This document shows positions 28,436-39,586 of a DNA stretch of 64,000 nt, one piece after another. The notes beneath the pieces were generated by a model. That model searched no databases, had not been told where the DNA came from, and was given only the letters and a program-made list of their open reading frames with translations. How positions within the stretch are numbered: position 1 is the first letter of the stretch; every line of letters starts with the position of its first letter. The stretch is from Carnobacterium funditum DSM 5970 (lineage in GTDB: Bacteria; Bacillota; Bacilli; Lactobacillales; Carnobacteriaceae). The stretch covers positions 372,001-436,000 of the forward strand of contig NZ_JQLL01000001.1 of NCBI RefSeq assembly GCF_000744185.1, written 5' to 3'. Made by a program: the position numbers and the translations under genes.

Positions 28436-28862
28436 CTTATTCACTCCTAACTCAGCAAATTATTTGCCAATACGCTATATTTTACCATTTATTTTATTCT
28501 AAGGCTAGTGAAATTAAAACTGAAGATGTGCTGAAAACAAGATAAAAGTAAGTTAAACAGGACCTGAAAAAACAGTTACATAGAATTTTTGCTTGCTTTT
28601 CAATAACGGAACTAGTTTAATAAGAAGGCAGAGTGTATTTTTAAAATAACCGAACGTACTTTCGTTTTTTTAAAAGAATTAACGATTTTTACTTTTCAAT
28701 CACATATAGTTAGAGTATTATTGAATAGATACTTAAAGAATCAAACGGATGAATACGAAGTGATGTACTAACTTAATGACCAAGAATAGATAGGATTAAG
28801 TTAAAGTGGTTTTTAAGTTTGACACTAAGTATCACGTAATAAGGATTTAAGGAGTTTTTTGA
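28436..28862. other. plsY-parE intergenic region
   Basis: About 430 bases with no gene seen. It contains a possible parE promoter, TTTACT (28688-28693) and TAGAGT (28711-28716) with a 17-bp spacer, and a short CGAACGTACTTTCG dyad near 28652. Nothing else recognisable. Confidence 0.45.
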
Positions 28863-30866
28863 ATGCCCAAAAAGATAAAAACAGCATATGACGATACGTC
28901 CATCCAAGTTCTAGAAGGACTAGAAGCTGTCCGTAAAAGACCTGGTATGTATATTGGTTCGACTGACACAAGAGGATTACACCATTTAGTGTACGAAATC
29001 GTTGATAATTCTGTGGATGAAGCTTTATCAGGCTATGGAAATGAAATTGTTGTTACCTTGCATAAAGACGATAGTGTTAGTGTGAAAGATAATGGTCGTG
29101 GAATGCCAACCGGAATGCATTCTTCAGGAATCCCTACTGTACAAGTCATATTCACCATTTTGCACGCTGGTGGTAAGTTTGGTCAAGAAGGCGGATATAA
29201 AACATCAGGTGGTCTTCACGGCGTAGGAGCAAGTGTTGTTAATGCACTATCCGAATGGCTGACAGTCAACATTGTTCGTGATGGTGTAGAATATCAACAA
29301 AAATTTATCAATGGTGGAAAACCATCTGGAATGTTAACAAATAAAAAAAGTAGTCGTCAAAAAAATGGAACAACCGTTCATTTCAAACCAGATACAAGCA
29401 TTTTTTCAACCATCAAATACTCGTACGATCTGTTATCAGAACGATTAAGAGAATCTGCTTTTTTATTAAAAAACTTGCGCATTGAATTGATTGATGAAAG
29501 AAGCAATCAATCTGAAGTTTTTCATTATGAAGAAGGAATAAAAGAATTTGTTGCTTATTTAAATGAAGACAAAGATACACTGACTCCGATTGCTTATTTT
29601 TCTGGAGAAAACAATCAAATTGAAGTAGAATTTTCTTTCCAATATAATGATGGGTACTCCGAGAATATCTTGTCTTTCGTTAATAATGTCAGGACTAAAG
29701 ACGGCGGAACACATGAATCTAGTATGAAGACAGCTTTGACGAAAACTTTTAACGAATATGCCAGAAAAGTTAATTTATTAAAAGAAAAGGAAAAAAATCT
29801 TGAAGGAAGTGACTTCAGAGAAGGACTTTCTGCAATTATTTCTGTACGAATACCTGAAGATATGTTGCAATTTGAAGGACAAACTAAAAGTAAGCTTGGA
29901 TCAGCACAAGCACGAGGAGCTGTCGAAGCGGTTATAAGTGAACAGTTAAGCTTTTACTTAGTAGAAAATGGCGAAAATAGCCAACAGCTTATTCGTAAAG
30001 CTCTTGCTGCCAGAGAAGCAAGAACTGCTGCCAGAAAAGCACGTGAGGAAAGTCGTAATGGGAAAAAACGCAAAAAAAATGATTCCTTATTATCCGGTAA
30101 GCTAACGCCCGCTCAAAGTAAAAATGCCAAGCGAAATGAATTATTTTTAGTCGAGGGAGATTCAGCGGGAGGTTCCGCTAAACAAGGGAGAGATCGTAAA
30201 TTTCAAGCTATCTTACCTTTACGTGGAAAAGTAATCAATACTGAAAAAGCAAAGTTACAAGATATTATGAAAAATGAAGAAATTAATACAATGATTTATA
30301 CTATTGGTGCAGGTGTGGGTCCGGAGTTTGATATAGAGGCTTGTAATTACGATAAAATCATCATTATGACCGATGCGGATACAGATGGCGCTCACATACA
30401 GGTTCTACTACTGACATTTTTCTACCGATATATGAAACCTTTGTTTGAGGCCGGAAAAATATATTTAGCCATGCCTCCTCTTTATAAGCTATCAAAAGGA
30501 ATAGGTAAAAAAGAAAAGATTGCTTATGCATGGACAGATGATGAACTTGTTGGGATAACAGAAACTTTCGGGAAACAATATATCTTACAACGCTACAAAG
30601 GACTAGGTGAGATGAATGCTGACCAACTATGGGAAACTACTATGGATCCAGATACAAGAACGCTTATACGTGTGAGAATCGACGATGCTGCGCAAGCAGA
30701 GCGACGCGTATCTGTTTTAATGGGCGATAAAGTTGAACCTCGTCGTAAATGGATTGAATCTCATGTAGAATTCTCTCTTGAAGAGGGCAGCAGTATCCTG
30801 GATAATGAACAACTTATGGAGACATCGGAATTAGAAAACGAAGGAAGTGCTATAGATGGAAAGTAG
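28863..30866 (+). CDS. parE: DNA topoisomerase IV subunit B
   Basis: The 667-residue ATPase subunit of topoisomerase IV, which decatenates daughter chromosomes. The GHKL ATPase region has [33 protein letters not shown] and the [15 protein letters not shown] glycine loop. The TOPRIM domain has [28 protein letters not shown] and [12 protein letters not shown]. Length and motifs match ParE rather than GyrB. AAGGAG lies 8 bases upstream of the ATG. It overlaps parC by 11 bases. Confidence 0.95.
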   Translation: MPKKIKTAYDDTSIQVLEGLEAVRKRPGMYIGSTDTRGLHHLVYEIVDNSVDEALSGYGNEIVVTLHKDDSVSVKDNGRGMPTGMHSSGIPTVQVIFTILHAGGKFGQEGGYKTSGGLHGVGASVVNALSEWLTVNIVRDGVEYQQKFINGGKPSGMLTNKKSSRQKNGTTVHFKPDTSIFSTIKYSYDLLSERLRESAFLLKNLRIELIDERSNQSEVFHYEEGIKEFVAYLNEDKDTLTPIAYFSGENNQIEVEFSFQYNDGYSENILSFVNNVRTKDGGTHESSMKTALTKTFNEYARKVNLLKEKEKNLEGSDFREGLSAIISVRIPEDMLQFEGQTKSKLGSAQARGAVEAVISEQLSFYLVENGENSQQLIRKALAAREARTAARKAREESRNGKKRKKNDSLLSGKLTPAQSKNAKRNELFLVEGDSAGGSAKQGRDRKFQAILPLRGKVINTEKAKLQDIMKNEEINTMIYTIGAGVGPEFDIEACNYDKIIIMTDADTDGAHIQVLLLTFFYRYMKPLFEAGKIYLAMPPLYKLSKGIGKKEKIAYAWTDDELVGITETFGKQYILQRYKGLGEMNADQLWETTMDPDTRTLIRVRIDDAAQAERRVSVLMGDKVEPRRKWIESHVEFSLEEGSSILDNEQLMETSELENEGSAIDGK

Positions 30867-33309
30867 ATCGGATGTTCAAGAATTGACTCTTGAAGAAGTG
30901 ATGGGAGATCGATTTGGTCGATATTCAAAGTATATTATCCAAGAACGTGCACTGCCTGACATTCGTGATGGCTTAAAACCTGTTCAACGTCGGATATTAT
31001 ATGCAATGAATGTAGAAGGAAACACGTCAGAAAAAGGATTTCGAAAATCTGCCAAAACGGTGGGGAATGTGATTGGTAATTATCATCCTCACGGCGATAG
31101 TAGTGTGTACGAAGCGATGGTACGATTAAGTCAGAACTGGAAACAACGAGAAGAACTAGTTGAAATGCATGGGAATAACGGAAGTATGGACGGCGATCCT
31201 CCTGCAGCAATGCGTTACACAGAAGCTCGCTTGTCTAAAATTTCTTCAGAATTATTAAAAGATATAGACAAAGAAACGGTTGATTTCGTCTTGAATTTTG
31301 ATGATACGGATGAGGAACCGACTGTTTTACCCGTTAGGTATCCTAATTTACTGGTTAATGGAGCAACAGGTATCTCAGCAGGTTATGCAACCGATATTCC
31401 TTCACATAATTTAAGTGAAGTTATTGATGCAACGGTCTATTTGGTTGATCACCCTAAAGCAACAGCTGTCGATTTGATGACCTATCTAAAAGGTCCTGAT
31501 TTTCCAACAGGTGGTATTTTACAAGGAGTAGATGGCATAAAAAAAGCCTATGAAACGGGCAAAGGAAAAGTGATTCTTCGGTCGAAAACACACATAGAAG
31601 AGTTAAGAGGCGGCAAACAACAAATCGTTATTAGTGAAATTCCATATGATGTTAATAAAGCTGTGCTTGTTCGGAAAATGGATGAAATTCGTCTGTACAA
31701 AAAAATTGACGGTATTGCAGAAGTTCGTGATGAGTCAGATAGAACAGGGTTGCAAATTGTTGTAGAACTAAAAAAAGATGTTAATGCGCAGGGCATATTG
31801 ACCTACTTATTAAAAAGTACCGATTTACAAGTTTCGTATAACTTTAATATGGTAGCTATTGATAAAAAGAGACCACAACAAGTGGGAATCGTTAGAATGA
31901 TAGAAGCTTATCTTGAACATCAAAATGAAGTAATTGTTCGACGAACTCAGTTTAATCTTAGAAAAGCAGAAACTAGGGCACATATCGTTGTCGGTCTGAT
32001 TAAAGCACTTTCTATATTAGACGAAGTTATTACAGCTATTCGTGCTAGTAAAGATAAGAAGAATGCAAAAGATAATCTTATCGAACAGTTTAAGTTTACC
32101 GAAGAACAAGCAGAAGCGATTGTGTCTTTACAATTGTATCGTTTAACCAATACGGATATCACTGCTTTGGAAAGTGAAGCTGAAGCATTAGAAAAGGATA
32201 TTGCATCCTTTAAAAAAATTCTTACTAGTTCTGTTGAAATGAAACGTGTAATGAAAAAAGAACTTTCTGAAATCAAGAAAAAATATGCTAGTCCCCGTCG
32301 TACAGTCATTGAAAATGAAATCGAAGAATTAAAAATCGAAACAGAAGTTTTGGTCACACAAGAAGAAGTGATGGTTTCGGTAACTAAAGAAGGTTATATC
32401 AAGCGGACTAGTTTGCGTTCATATGGAGCTTCAAAACCTGAAGAAATCGGTGTTAGAGAAGGAGATTACCCTATTTTTGTAGAGCAGTTGAACACATTAA
32501 ATCATTTGCTCTTGTTCACAACTAAAGGAAACATTATATATCGTCCAGTCCATGAAATAGCAGAATTCAGATGGAAAGATATTGGAGAACATCTTTCTCA
32601 AAATATTGCGCTCGGCCAAGAAGAGACGATTCTGAAAGTTTTCGGCTTAAAAATATTGGATTCTTCAGCAACCTTTACTATTATTAGTAAAGAAGGATTT
32701 ATTAAACAATCGAATGTAGATAGTCTTTTTGGTCGCAGTTACCTTACAAAGTCATTTATAGTGATGAAATTGAAAACAGAAACAGATAGAGTTGAAAATG
32801 TAATCTTCACAGAAATTCAAAAAGATAAAGATGTTTTCCTTATTACTCGAAGAGGATTTGGCTTAAGGTATCCTTTAGCTGAAGTGCCGATAGTAGGAGC
32901 AAAAGCAGGTGGGGTTAAATCAATTAACCTGAAAAAAGATGACTATGTAGTTAACGGCATAGTTTTTGATGCAACGGCTTCAAAAACCGAAGTATTAATT
33001 CTTACCCAAAGAGGTTCCGTTAAAAAAATGAATATCAATGATTTTGATACTCTAGGAAGAGCAAAACGTGGTTTATTAGTACTAAGAGAATTAAAAAGTA
33101 ATCCACACAGAGTAGCGTTTTTATTATGTGGTAGTAAAGGTCAAGAATATACTGTACTGACAGAAAAAGATAAAGCAATCCATTTATCAAGTTCTACTTA
33201 CCAGATAAGTGATCGTTACTCTAATGGTTCATTTATTTTAGATGAAGTAAATGACGGAATCCCTTTAGACGTTCAAAAAGATATTTTTTATGCATTAAAA
33301 AAAGAGTAG
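30856..33309 (+). CDS. parC: DNA topoisomerase IV subunit A
   Basis: The 817-residue DNA-cleaving subunit of topoisomerase IV. The catalytic tyrosine is Y121 in AMRYTEARL. The quinolone-resistance region reads [17 protein letters not shown] with S82 and E86, the unmutated state in Gram-positive ParC, so no target-site resistance is visible here. The C-terminal domain (about 490-800) is a beta-pinwheel of degenerate repeats. The ATG lies inside the 3' end of parE, with AAGGAAG upstream, indicating coupled translation. A terminator follows. Confidence 0.96.
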   Translation: MESRSDVQELTLEEVMGDRFGRYSKYIIQERALPDIRDGLKPVQRRILYAMNVEGNTSEKGFRKSAKTVGNVIGNYHPHGDSSVYEAMVRLSQNWKQREELVEMHGNNGSMDGDPPAAMRYTEARLSKISSELLKDIDKETVDFVLNFDDTDEEPTVLPVRYPNLLVNGATGISAGYATDIPSHNLSEVIDATVYLVDHPKATAVDLMTYLKGPDFPTGGILQGVDGIKKAYETGKGKVILRSKTHIEELRGGKQQIVISEIPYDVNKAVLVRKMDEIRLYKKIDGIAEVRDESDRTGLQIVVELKKDVNAQGILTYLLKSTDLQVSYNFNMVAIDKKRPQQVGIVRMIEAYLEHQNEVIVRRTQFNLRKAETRAHIVVGLIKALSILDEVITAIRASKDKKNAKDNLIEQFKFTEEQAEAIVSLQLYRLTNTDITALESEAEALEKDIASFKKILTSSVEMKRVMKKELSEIKKKYASPRRTVIENEIEELKIETEVLVTQEEVMVSVTKEGYIKRTSLRSYGASKPEEIGVREGDYPIFVEQLNTLNHLLLFTTKGNIIYRPVHEIAEFRWKDIGEHLSQNIALGQEETILKVFGLKILDSSATFTIISKEGFIKQSNVDSLFGRSYLTKSFIVMKLKTETDRVENVIFTEIQKDKDVFLITRRGFGLRYPLAEVPIVGAKAGGVKSINLKKDDYVVNGIVFDATASKTEVLILTQRGSVKKMNINDFDTLGRAKRGLLVLRELKSNPHRVAFLLCGSKGQEYTVLTEKDKAIHLSSSTYQISDRYSNGSFILDEVNDGIPLDVQKDIFYALKKE

Positions 33310-33311
33310 TT

Positions 33312-33348
33312 AAAAAGATGAACAGATAAAACTGTTCATCTTTTTTTC
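33312..33348 (+). terminator. parE-parC terminator
   Basis: A 14-bp stem AAAAAGATGAACAG / CTGTTCATCTTTTT followed by more T. Confidence 0.92.
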
Positions 33349-33437
33349 TGTACTACAAGACTTGAATTAAAATAAGCATGTGTTAGTACAGTCGTGGGAA
33401 TAGCGCTTTATTCAATTTTTTTCTTTTACATGTGAAT

Positions 33438-33452
33438 TGATAATCATTCTCA
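33438..33452. promoter_or_regulatory. Fur-like 7-1-7 box
   Basis: TGATAATCATTCTCA matches the Fur consensus TGATAATnATTATCA at all but one of the defined positions. It lies 189 bp upstream of pflB. There is no iron gene nearby, so its role is uncertain. Confidence 0.4.
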
Positions 33453-33572
33453 GTTAGATGTAATGATTAAATTAAATACACCTATATATAAGGGTTTTTA
33501 AAATGAATGTGACGAAAAAATGAAATTTATTTTATTTTAGGCTACTAATTAGTTTGTTTTATAATGTTCATG

Positions 33573-33581
33573 TGTTATACT
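33573..33581 (+). promoter_or_regulatory. probable pflB promoter (extended -10)
   Basis: TGTTATACT is an extended -10 sixty bases before the start codon. A second TATAAT at 33560-33565 may be an alternative. No good -35 is seen for either. Confidence 0.45.
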
Positions 33582-33640
33582 GAGCAAGAAGAAGCTGTTA
33601 CAGTCAAACGATAGTTAACTAACAAGGAGGCTCATTAAAA

Positions 33641-35869
33641 ATGGAACAATGGACAAAATTTAAAGGTAGAGTATGGCAAGAAGAAATCGATGTTCGTGAC
33701 TTTATTCAACAAAACTTTAATCAATATAACGGTACTGATGAATTCTTAGCAAGTCCTACTGAGGCAACCTCAGCACTTTGGGAACAAGTTATGGATTTAA
33801 ATACACAAGAACGCGATGCAGGCGGAGTATTAGATATGGATACCAAAGTTGTATCAACGATTACTTCTCATGCAGCTGGTTATTTAAACAAAGAATTAGA
33901 ACAAATCGTAGGTTTCCAAACTGAAAAACCATTCAAACGTGGATTGCAACCATTCGGTGGTATTCGTATGAGTGAACTATCTGCTGAAGCATATGGTTTT
34001 GAAATTGATCCAGAAGTTTCACATATCTTCCGTGATTACCGTAAAACCCATAATCAAGGCGTTTTTGATGTTTATACGCCAGAAATTCGTGCTGCCCGTC
34101 GTAGCGGTATTATTACAGGTTTACCAGATGCATATGGCCGTGGTCGTATCATTGGTGATTACCGTCGTGTGGCATTATATGGAATAAATCATTTGATTGC
34201 AGATAAGAAAAAAGACTTAGCTAACACTGGTTACGGTACAATGAGTGACACCGTTATCAGAGATCGTGAAGAAATCAATGAACAAATTCGTGCATTAGCA
34301 GAATTAAAAGAATTAGGAAATATTTATGGATTTGACATCTCACAACCTGCCAGTAACGCAACAGAAGCATTCCAATGGTTATATCTTGGTTATTTAGCAG
34401 CAGTGAAAGAGCAAAATGGAGCAGCGATGTCTTTAGGTCGTACTTCAACATTCTTGGATATTTATATAGAAAGAGATTTAGCAGCTGGAACATTAACAGA
34501 AGAACAAGCACAAGAAATTGTTGATCACTTTGTTATGAAACTTCGTTTAGTTAAATTCTCTCGTACACCTGAGTACAATGATCTATTTTCTGGAGACCCA
34601 ACATGGGTAACAGAGGCCATTGGTGGTATGGGTGAAGATGGACGTCATTTAGTAACAAAAAGTAGTTACCGTTTCTTACACACATTATCAAATCTAGGAC
34701 CTGCTCCAGAACCAAACTTAACTGTATTATGGTCAACTCGTTTACCTGAAAACTTCAAAAAGTTTTGTGCTAAAGCATCTATAGAGTCTAGTGCAATCCA
34801 ATATGAAAATGACGATGTTATGCGTCTTGAATGGGGCGATGACTACGGAATAGCTTGTTGTGTATCAGCAATGCGCATCGGTAAACAAATGCAATTCTTT
34901 GGTGCTCGCGCTAACTTAGCAAAAACATTGTTATATGCTATTAATGGTGGAGTAGATGAAAAATCTAAAGTGCAAGTTGGACCTAAATATCAACCAATCA
35001 CTTCAGAATATTTAGAGTACGATGAAGTAATGGACAAATACGATACGATGATGGAATGGATTTCTGGGTTATATTTAAACACGTTGAATATTATCCACTT
35101 TATGCATGATAAGTATTCTTATGAAAAACTTGAAATGTCATTACACGACACTGATGTAATGCGGACAATGGCTACAGGAATTGCTGGATTCTCAGTTGTA
35201 ATTGACTCTTTATCAGCAATTAAATATGCTAAAGTTAAAACAATTAGAGATGAATCTGGTTTAGTTATCGATTACGAAATTGAAGGAGACTATCCTAAAT
35301 TCGGAAACAATGATGATCGTGCTGATGAAATTGGTATCTGGTTATTGAAAACATTTATGTCAAAAGTGAAAAAACATCCAACTTATCGCGAATCAAAACA
35401 TACGACATCTATTCTTACAATTACATCAAATGTAGTTTATGGTAAGAAAACAGGTAATACTCCCGATGGTCGTCGTGCAGGTGCACCATTTGCTCCAGGA
35501 GCAAATCCTATGCATGGTAGAGATACACATGGAGCGTTAGCAAGTTTGAATTCAGTTGCTAAAATTCCATACAAATATTCGTTAGATGGAATTTCAAATA
35601 CATTTTCTATTATTCCAAAAGCTTTAGGAAAAGAGAATGACGTTCAACAATCTAATTTAGCTAGCATGTTAGATGGATATGTTAAAAAAGGTGGACACCA
35701 CTTAAACGTAAATGTCTTTAATCGTGAAACATTATTAGATGCTATGGATCATCCAGAAAACTACCCACAACTTACGATTCGTGTATCAGGTTACGCAGTT
35801 AACTTTATTAAATTAACTCGTGAACAACAAATGGATGTTATTAATCGTACTATGCATGAAAGCATGTAA
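33641..35869 (+). CDS. pflB: formate C-acetyltransferase (pyruvate formate-lyase)
   Basis: A 742-residue glycyl-radical enzyme that splits pyruvate plus CoA into acetyl-CoA and formate under anoxic conditions. The catalytic cysteine pair is C406-C407 in [10 protein letters not shown]. The radical glycine is G717 in RVSGYAVNF near the C-terminus. All signatures are intact and length is close to the usual 750-760. CAAGGAGG gives strong translation. pflA, its activator, follows after 47 bp. It points to mixed-acid fermentation. Confidence 0.97.
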   Translation: MEQWTKFKGRVWQEEIDVRDFIQQNFNQYNGTDEFLASPTEATSALWEQVMDLNTQERDAGGVLDMDTKVVSTITSHAAGYLNKELEQIVGFQTEKPFKRGLQPFGGIRMSELSAEAYGFEIDPEVSHIFRDYRKTHNQGVFDVYTPEIRAARRSGIITGLPDAYGRGRIIGDYRRVALYGINHLIADKKKDLANTGYGTMSDTVIRDREEINEQIRALAELKELGNIYGFDISQPASNATEAFQWLYLGYLAAVKEQNGAAMSLGRTSTFLDIYIERDLAAGTLTEEQAQEIVDHFVMKLRLVKFSRTPEYNDLFSGDPTWVTEAIGGMGEDGRHLVTKSSYRFLHTLSNLGPAPEPNLTVLWSTRLPENFKKFCAKASIESSAIQYENDDVMRLEWGDDYGIACCVSAMRIGKQMQFFGARANLAKTLLYAINGGVDEKSKVQVGPKYQPITSEYLEYDEVMDKYDTMMEWISGLYLNTLNIIHFMHDKYSYEKLEMSLHDTDVMRTMATGIAGFSVVIDSLSAIKYAKVKTIRDESGLVIDYEIEGDYPKFGNNDDRADEIGIWLLKTFMSKVKKHPTYRESKHTTSILTITSNVVYGKKTGNTPDGRRAGAPFAPGANPMHGRDTHGALASLNSVAKIPYKYSLDGISNTFSIIPKALGKENDVQQSNLASMLDGYVKKGGHHLNVNVFNRETLLDAMDHPENYPQLTIRVSGYAVNFIKLTREQQMDVINRTMHESM

Positions 35870-35916
35870 TTAATAGATTGATGATTTAGAATTTAAAGAT
35901 AAAGGAGCTAACTATC

Positions 35917-36678
35917 ATGTCTGATTCAGCTATCGGCTATGTTCATTCAACTGAAAGTTTTGGTTCAGTTGATGGTCCAGGAATTCGTTTCATTGCATTT
36001 ATGCAAGGGTGTCGTATGAGGTGTGAATTCTGCCATAATCCAGATACATGGAATATGGGCGGCGGAACACCTTATACCGCAGATGAGTTATTGGGAGAAG
36101 CATTAGCTTACCGTGAATACTGGGGAGAAGAAGGAGGAATCACAATAAGTGGTGGAGAACCTCTTTTGCATATTGATTTTTTAATAGAATTATTCAAAAA
36201 AGCAAAGGCTGAGGGTGTGCACACAACATTAGATACTTGTGGCCAACCATTCACTTATGACGAACCTTTCTTTAGCCGTTTTGAAGAATTAATGAGTTAT
36301 ACAGATTTATTATTATTTGATGTGAAACAGATTGATGATGAAAAGCATAAAAAATTAACAATGATGTCAAATAAGAATATTTTAGATATGGCTCGTTATT
36401 TATCAGATATTGGCAAACCAGTCTGGATTAGACATGTTTTAGTTCCAGAACGATCTGACTTTGATGAAGATTTGATAAGATTAAACGATTTTATCGAATC
36501 GTTAGATAATGTTATAAAGGTTGAAATTTTACCTTATCATAAGTTAGGTATTTATAAGTATGAAGCATTAAAAATACCTTATAAACTAGATGGTATTGAA
36601 CCACCTACTGCAGAGCGTGTAGAAAATGCAAAACGATTATTAAATATAGACCGATATAAACAGTCTATATTATTATAA
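35917..36678 (+). CDS. pflA: pyruvate formate-lyase activating enzyme
   Basis: A 253-residue radical SAM enzyme that abstracts hydrogen from the radical glycine of PflB. The cluster motif CxxxCxxC is C32-C36-C39 (GCRMRCEFCHNPDTW). The SAM-binding GGE appears as ITISGGEPLLH, and the family's DTCGQP and LLLFDVKQIDDEKHK segments are present. AAAGGAG precedes the ATG. It is co-transcribed with pflB and ended by a terminator. Confidence 0.96.
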   Translation: MSDSAIGYVHSTESFGSVDGPGIRFIAFMQGCRMRCEFCHNPDTWNMGGGTPYTADELLGEALAYREYWGEEGGITISGGEPLLHIDFLIELFKKAKAEGVHTTLDTCGQPFTYDEPFFSRFEELMSYTDLLLFDVKQIDDEKHKKLTMMSNKNILDMARYLSDIGKPVWIRHVLVPERSDFDEDLIRLNDFIESLDNVIKVEILPYHKLGIYKYEALKIPYKLDGIEPPTAERVENAKRLLNIDRYKQSILL

Positions 36679-36702
36679 TTTACGTTTATTTTAAAACTTT
36701 AC

Positions 36703-36737
36703 AAAAAAAGAGTAACTTCTAGTTGCTCTTTTTTTAT
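36703..36737 (+). terminator. pflB-pflA terminator
   Basis: A stem AAAAAAAGAGTAACT / AGTTGCTCTTTTTTT with one G-U pair and loop TCT. Confidence 0.88.
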
Positions 36738-36791
36738 TTGTTTATTACACTACCACTATAAACTAATCTTTGAAAAGAATGAGGTGGAAGA

Positions 36792-37739
36792 ATGATAAAA
36801 GATAAAAATCTAATGTTTTATTCAAAAGCATTAGATTATTTCCTGCAAATTGTAGAAACAAGGAACTATACCAAAGCTGCTACTATTTTAGGAATCTCTC
36901 AACCAGCTCTAACGCAACAAATAAAAAAAATTGAAAAAAAGGTGGGGGCGCCTTTATTTTATTCAAGTGGAAGAAAACTGTATCTAACCGATGTTGGTCA
37001 TTTAATGTTGCAAATGGCACACTCTATCAATACGATTTTAAACAATACCGCTGATACAATCCAGACAACAATTAACTCAAATAAAGGTGAGATAAAAATC
37101 GGTTTATTATCATCGATAGAAGATAAAATATTTACTCAGTTTATTAATGCGTATTATAAAGATAATCCAAATATAAAAGTAACATTATATATGTTAACGC
37201 GAGATAATATTTGGAATAAGTTAGAAAACAATCAAATTGATCTTGCAATCATGTATTTACCAGATTATAAAATAAAAAATTGGGACCCTTATATTAGTAA
37301 GAAAATAATTGATGAAGAATTAATGTTTCTGCCCCATAAAGCAGAAATGATTAATCAGGATTCTATAAAGCTTATTCAGACGATTAATCAAAAATGGGCC
37401 GTTTATCCAGATACATATTATATTAATGATTTATTACGTGAAGAATTTAAAAATCAATTAACGAATTGGCCGTCTATTTCCGCTTATTTAACGACTCCAG
37501 AACAACTGTATCGTTTCAGCAAAACAACTAAAAGCTATACAGCATTACCTCGTTCTTTTGTTGAAGCTCAAAAAGAAGAAAAAGAAATAAAAGCAATGAG
37601 CTTTGATCCTAAAATTTCATTTCAGCTCTCTTTTGTTTATCGAAATGATAAAGAACAAGTGCCACGAATTAACAAATTTTTAACTAATTTCACTGCATTT
37701 TTAAAAGAAGAAACTTATTATAGTAGACTAAAAACATAA
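36792..37739 (+). CDS. LysR family transcriptional regulator
   Basis: A 315-residue LysR regulator. The N-terminal winged helix-turn-helix has NYTKAATILGISQPALTQQI (about residues 23-42) and VGAPLFYSSGRKLYLT. The rest is a two-lobed effector-binding domain with LSSIEDKIF and DLAIMYLP. The usual divergent target gene is absent, since it lies downstream of pflA and upstream of ppaC on the same strand. The effector and targets are unknown. GAGGTGGAAG precedes the ATG. Confidence 0.88.
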   Translation: MIKDKNLMFYSKALDYFLQIVETRNYTKAATILGISQPALTQQIKKIEKKVGAPLFYSSGRKLYLTDVGHLMLQMAHSINTILNNTADTIQTTINSNKGEIKIGLLSSIEDKIFTQFINAYYKDNPNIKVTLYMLTRDNIWNKLENNQIDLAIMYLPDYKIKNWDPYISKKIIDEELMFLPHKAEMINQDSIKLIQTINQKWAVYPDTYYINDLLREEFKNQLTNWPSISAYLTTPEQLYRFSKTTKSYTALPRSFVEAQKEEKEIKAMSFDPKISFQLSFVYRNDKEQVPRINKFLTNFTAFLKEETYYSRLKT

Positions 37740-37789
37740 TTTAGTGAATAATAGAGATATAATTAAGATAATAAAGGAGAGTTTTAATC

Positions 37790-38719
37790 ATGAATAAAGT
37801 TTTAATTTTCGGTCATAAAAATCCAGATACAGATGCTATTGCATCTGCCATTTCATTTGCCTATTTACAAAATGAATTAGGAGTAGAATCAGAAGCAGTT
37901 GCCCTAGGTGAAGTTACTGAAGAAACACAATATGCTTTGAATCATTTTAACTTTAAAGCACCACGAGTCATACAAACAGCAGCAAACGAAACAAATCAAG
38001 TTATGTTGGTGGATCACAACGAATTTCAGCAAAGTGTTTCAGATATAGATAAAGTGGAAGTACTGGCTGTAGTAGATCACCATAGAATTGCAAACTTTGA
38101 AACAACTCATCCATTGTATTACCGTGCTGAACCTGTTGGATGTACAAATACTATTATTTTGAAATTGTTTAAAGAGAATGACATTGCTATTCCAAAAGAA
38201 TTAGCAGGATTAATGTTATCAGCTATTATTTCAGATAGCCTGTTGTTTAAATCACCAACTTGTACTAATGAGGATGTAAAAGCAGCTAAAGAATTAGCTA
38301 AACTAGCAGAAACAGATACCGATGCCTATGGTTTAGAAATGCTTAAAGCAGGTACAAATCTTAGTCATAAATCTGCAACTGAATTACTTGATATGGATGC
38401 AAAAAGTTTTCCGATGGGTGACAAAAATGTTCGTGTAGCTCAAGTAAATGTAGTAGATGTGAATGATGTGTTTTCTAAACAAGTAGAAATAGAAAAGACA
38501 ATGTTAGAATTAAGCCTAGTAAATCAGTATGACTTATTTATCTTAGTTGTAACAAACATATTAGATAGTGATTCAGTCATATTAGCAATGGGTGATCCAA
38601 TTGCAGCGGTTGAAGAAGCATTCAAGATAAAGTTAGAAAACAATAGAGCTATTTTAAAAGGTGTTGTTTCAAGAAAGAAACAAATTGTCCCACAATTAAC
38701 AGAAGTATTGACTAAATAG
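37790..38719 (+). CDS. ppaC: manganese-dependent inorganic pyrophosphatase
   Basis: A 309-residue family II pyrophosphatase of the DHH superfamily that hydrolyses pyrophosphate in the cytoplasm. Metal ligands are H9, D13 and D15 in [11 protein letters not shown] and the DHH triad D96-H97-H98 in VVDHHRI. A further set lies in [18 protein letters not shown]. The C-terminal DHHA2 domain ends with the conserved [17 protein letters not shown] precedes the ATG. It is monocistronic with its own terminator. Confidence 0.97.
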   Translation: MNKVLIFGHKNPDTDAIASAISFAYLQNELGVESEAVALGEVTEETQYALNHFNFKAPRVIQTAANETNQVMLVDHNEFQQSVSDIDKVEVLAVVDHHRIANFETTHPLYYRAEPVGCTNTIILKLFKENDIAIPKELAGLMLSAIISDSLLFKSPTCTNEDVKAAKELAKLAETDTDAYGLEMLKAGTNLSHKSATELLDMDAKSFPMGDKNVRVAQVNVVDVNDVFSKQVEIEKTMLELSLVNQYDLFILVVTNILDSDSVILAMGDPIAAVEEAFKIKLENNRAILKGVVSRKKQIVPQLTEVLTK

Positions 38720-38728
38720 ATAAAAGTT

Positions 38729-38765
38729 TAAACTAGAACAAACTATAAGAGGTTTGTTTTAGTTT
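38729..38765 (+). terminator. ppaC terminator
   Basis: A hairpin AAACTAGAACAAA...TTTGTTTTAGTTT with one mismatch, followed by a T-rich tract. Confidence 0.7.
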
Positions 38766-39222
38766 ATTTTGTTTAAAGTGAATTTTAAGAACAGCTATAG
38801 ACATAGACCAACGAATTAAACTGGAATGAGCTTAAAACATACTAGAAAAACAGTATAAATTGATTGAATGGTATTTTTTAATAAAGTTAACTACTCCGTA
38901 TAATATATATTATGTAAACTAGATAAAATTTGTAAATGATCCTCTGCTATCTACAGGATCTATTTTAGCCATTCTCTCTTATAGCGAATTATGATATAAA
39001 AATGCAAAAAATATTTTTATTCTATTTTATTTTTAAAGTTAACACTTCGTACGTTTTTATATCTGTTTATTTTGTCTATTATTCTATTTTATTATTACTT
39101 TAGCAGTATTTATAACCGAACGGAATTTATAAACGAATAAAATAAATTAGTTAAAATATAATTAGTAATTATATAAAAATTCAAATGGTTTAAACAAGTT
39201 GCTATAAAGTTGTTAAAATAAA

Positions 39223-39266
39223 AAATTATACGCAATTTATCATTTAGACTAAATTGCGTATAATTT
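39223..39266. repeat. perfect 17-bp inverted repeat
   Basis: AAATTATACGCAATTTA (39223-39239) and its exact complement (39250-39266) with a 10-base loop. It could be a two-way terminator, but it is over 450 bases from any gene end. Confidence 0.75.
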
Positions 39267-39373
39267 AAGTTTGGATTTTCAAACTATTTTGTTGATCTAT
39301 AAGATTTATACAACTAACTAGTTAAAATTTGCTATAATGATTCTCAAATAAACGGATTTAACTTAATATAATG

Positions 39374-39442
39374 GACTATATATTGATTTTACACGTATTT
39401 AACTAGATTTAACATGACTTATATTGATTTTAAATCGATTTA
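39374..39442. repeat. imperfect direct repeat, period about 41
   Basis: GACTATATATTGATTTTA and GACTTATATTGATTTTA, each followed after five differing bases by ATTTAA. Two copies only. Confidence 0.6.
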
Positions 39443-39586
39443 AAATGACATTTTAATACAAAAAATCAGTAAAAACAAGGTGTTTCACGTCTGTTTTGCT
39501 CTGCCCCGCCCTTCTTTTTGAAAGAATCAACGAAAGATCGAGGCCCTAGAATGAAATTCGAAATAAGTTGTCTTAATTTTCTCCAT

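Larger units (their letters stand above)
38766..39586. other. 0.8-kb AT-rich noncoding region
   Basis: No open frame with a ribosome binding site was found on either strand. The region is very AT-rich and holds a perfect 17-bp inverted repeat (39223-39266) and an imperfect direct repeat (39374-39442). A distinctly GC-richer patch (about 39489-39550, containing GCTCTGCCCCGCCC) lies next to the GTPase gene. It may be the remains of inserted DNA, but no element is recognisable. Confidence 0.5.

Noticed and set aside
28819-28847. TTGACA as the parE promoter
   Set aside because: Its -10 would fall on the Shine-Dalgarno, so the transcript would lack a ribosome binding site; the 28688-28716 pair is more plausible.
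33385-33405. catabolite (cre) site around AGCGCTTTATT upstream of pflB
   Set aside because: Only about nine of fourteen consensus positions match and the outer bases are wrong.
39489-39550. GC-richer patch as an IS or plasmid remnant
   Set aside because: No inverted ends, transposase motif or target duplication could be seen; kept only as an observation.
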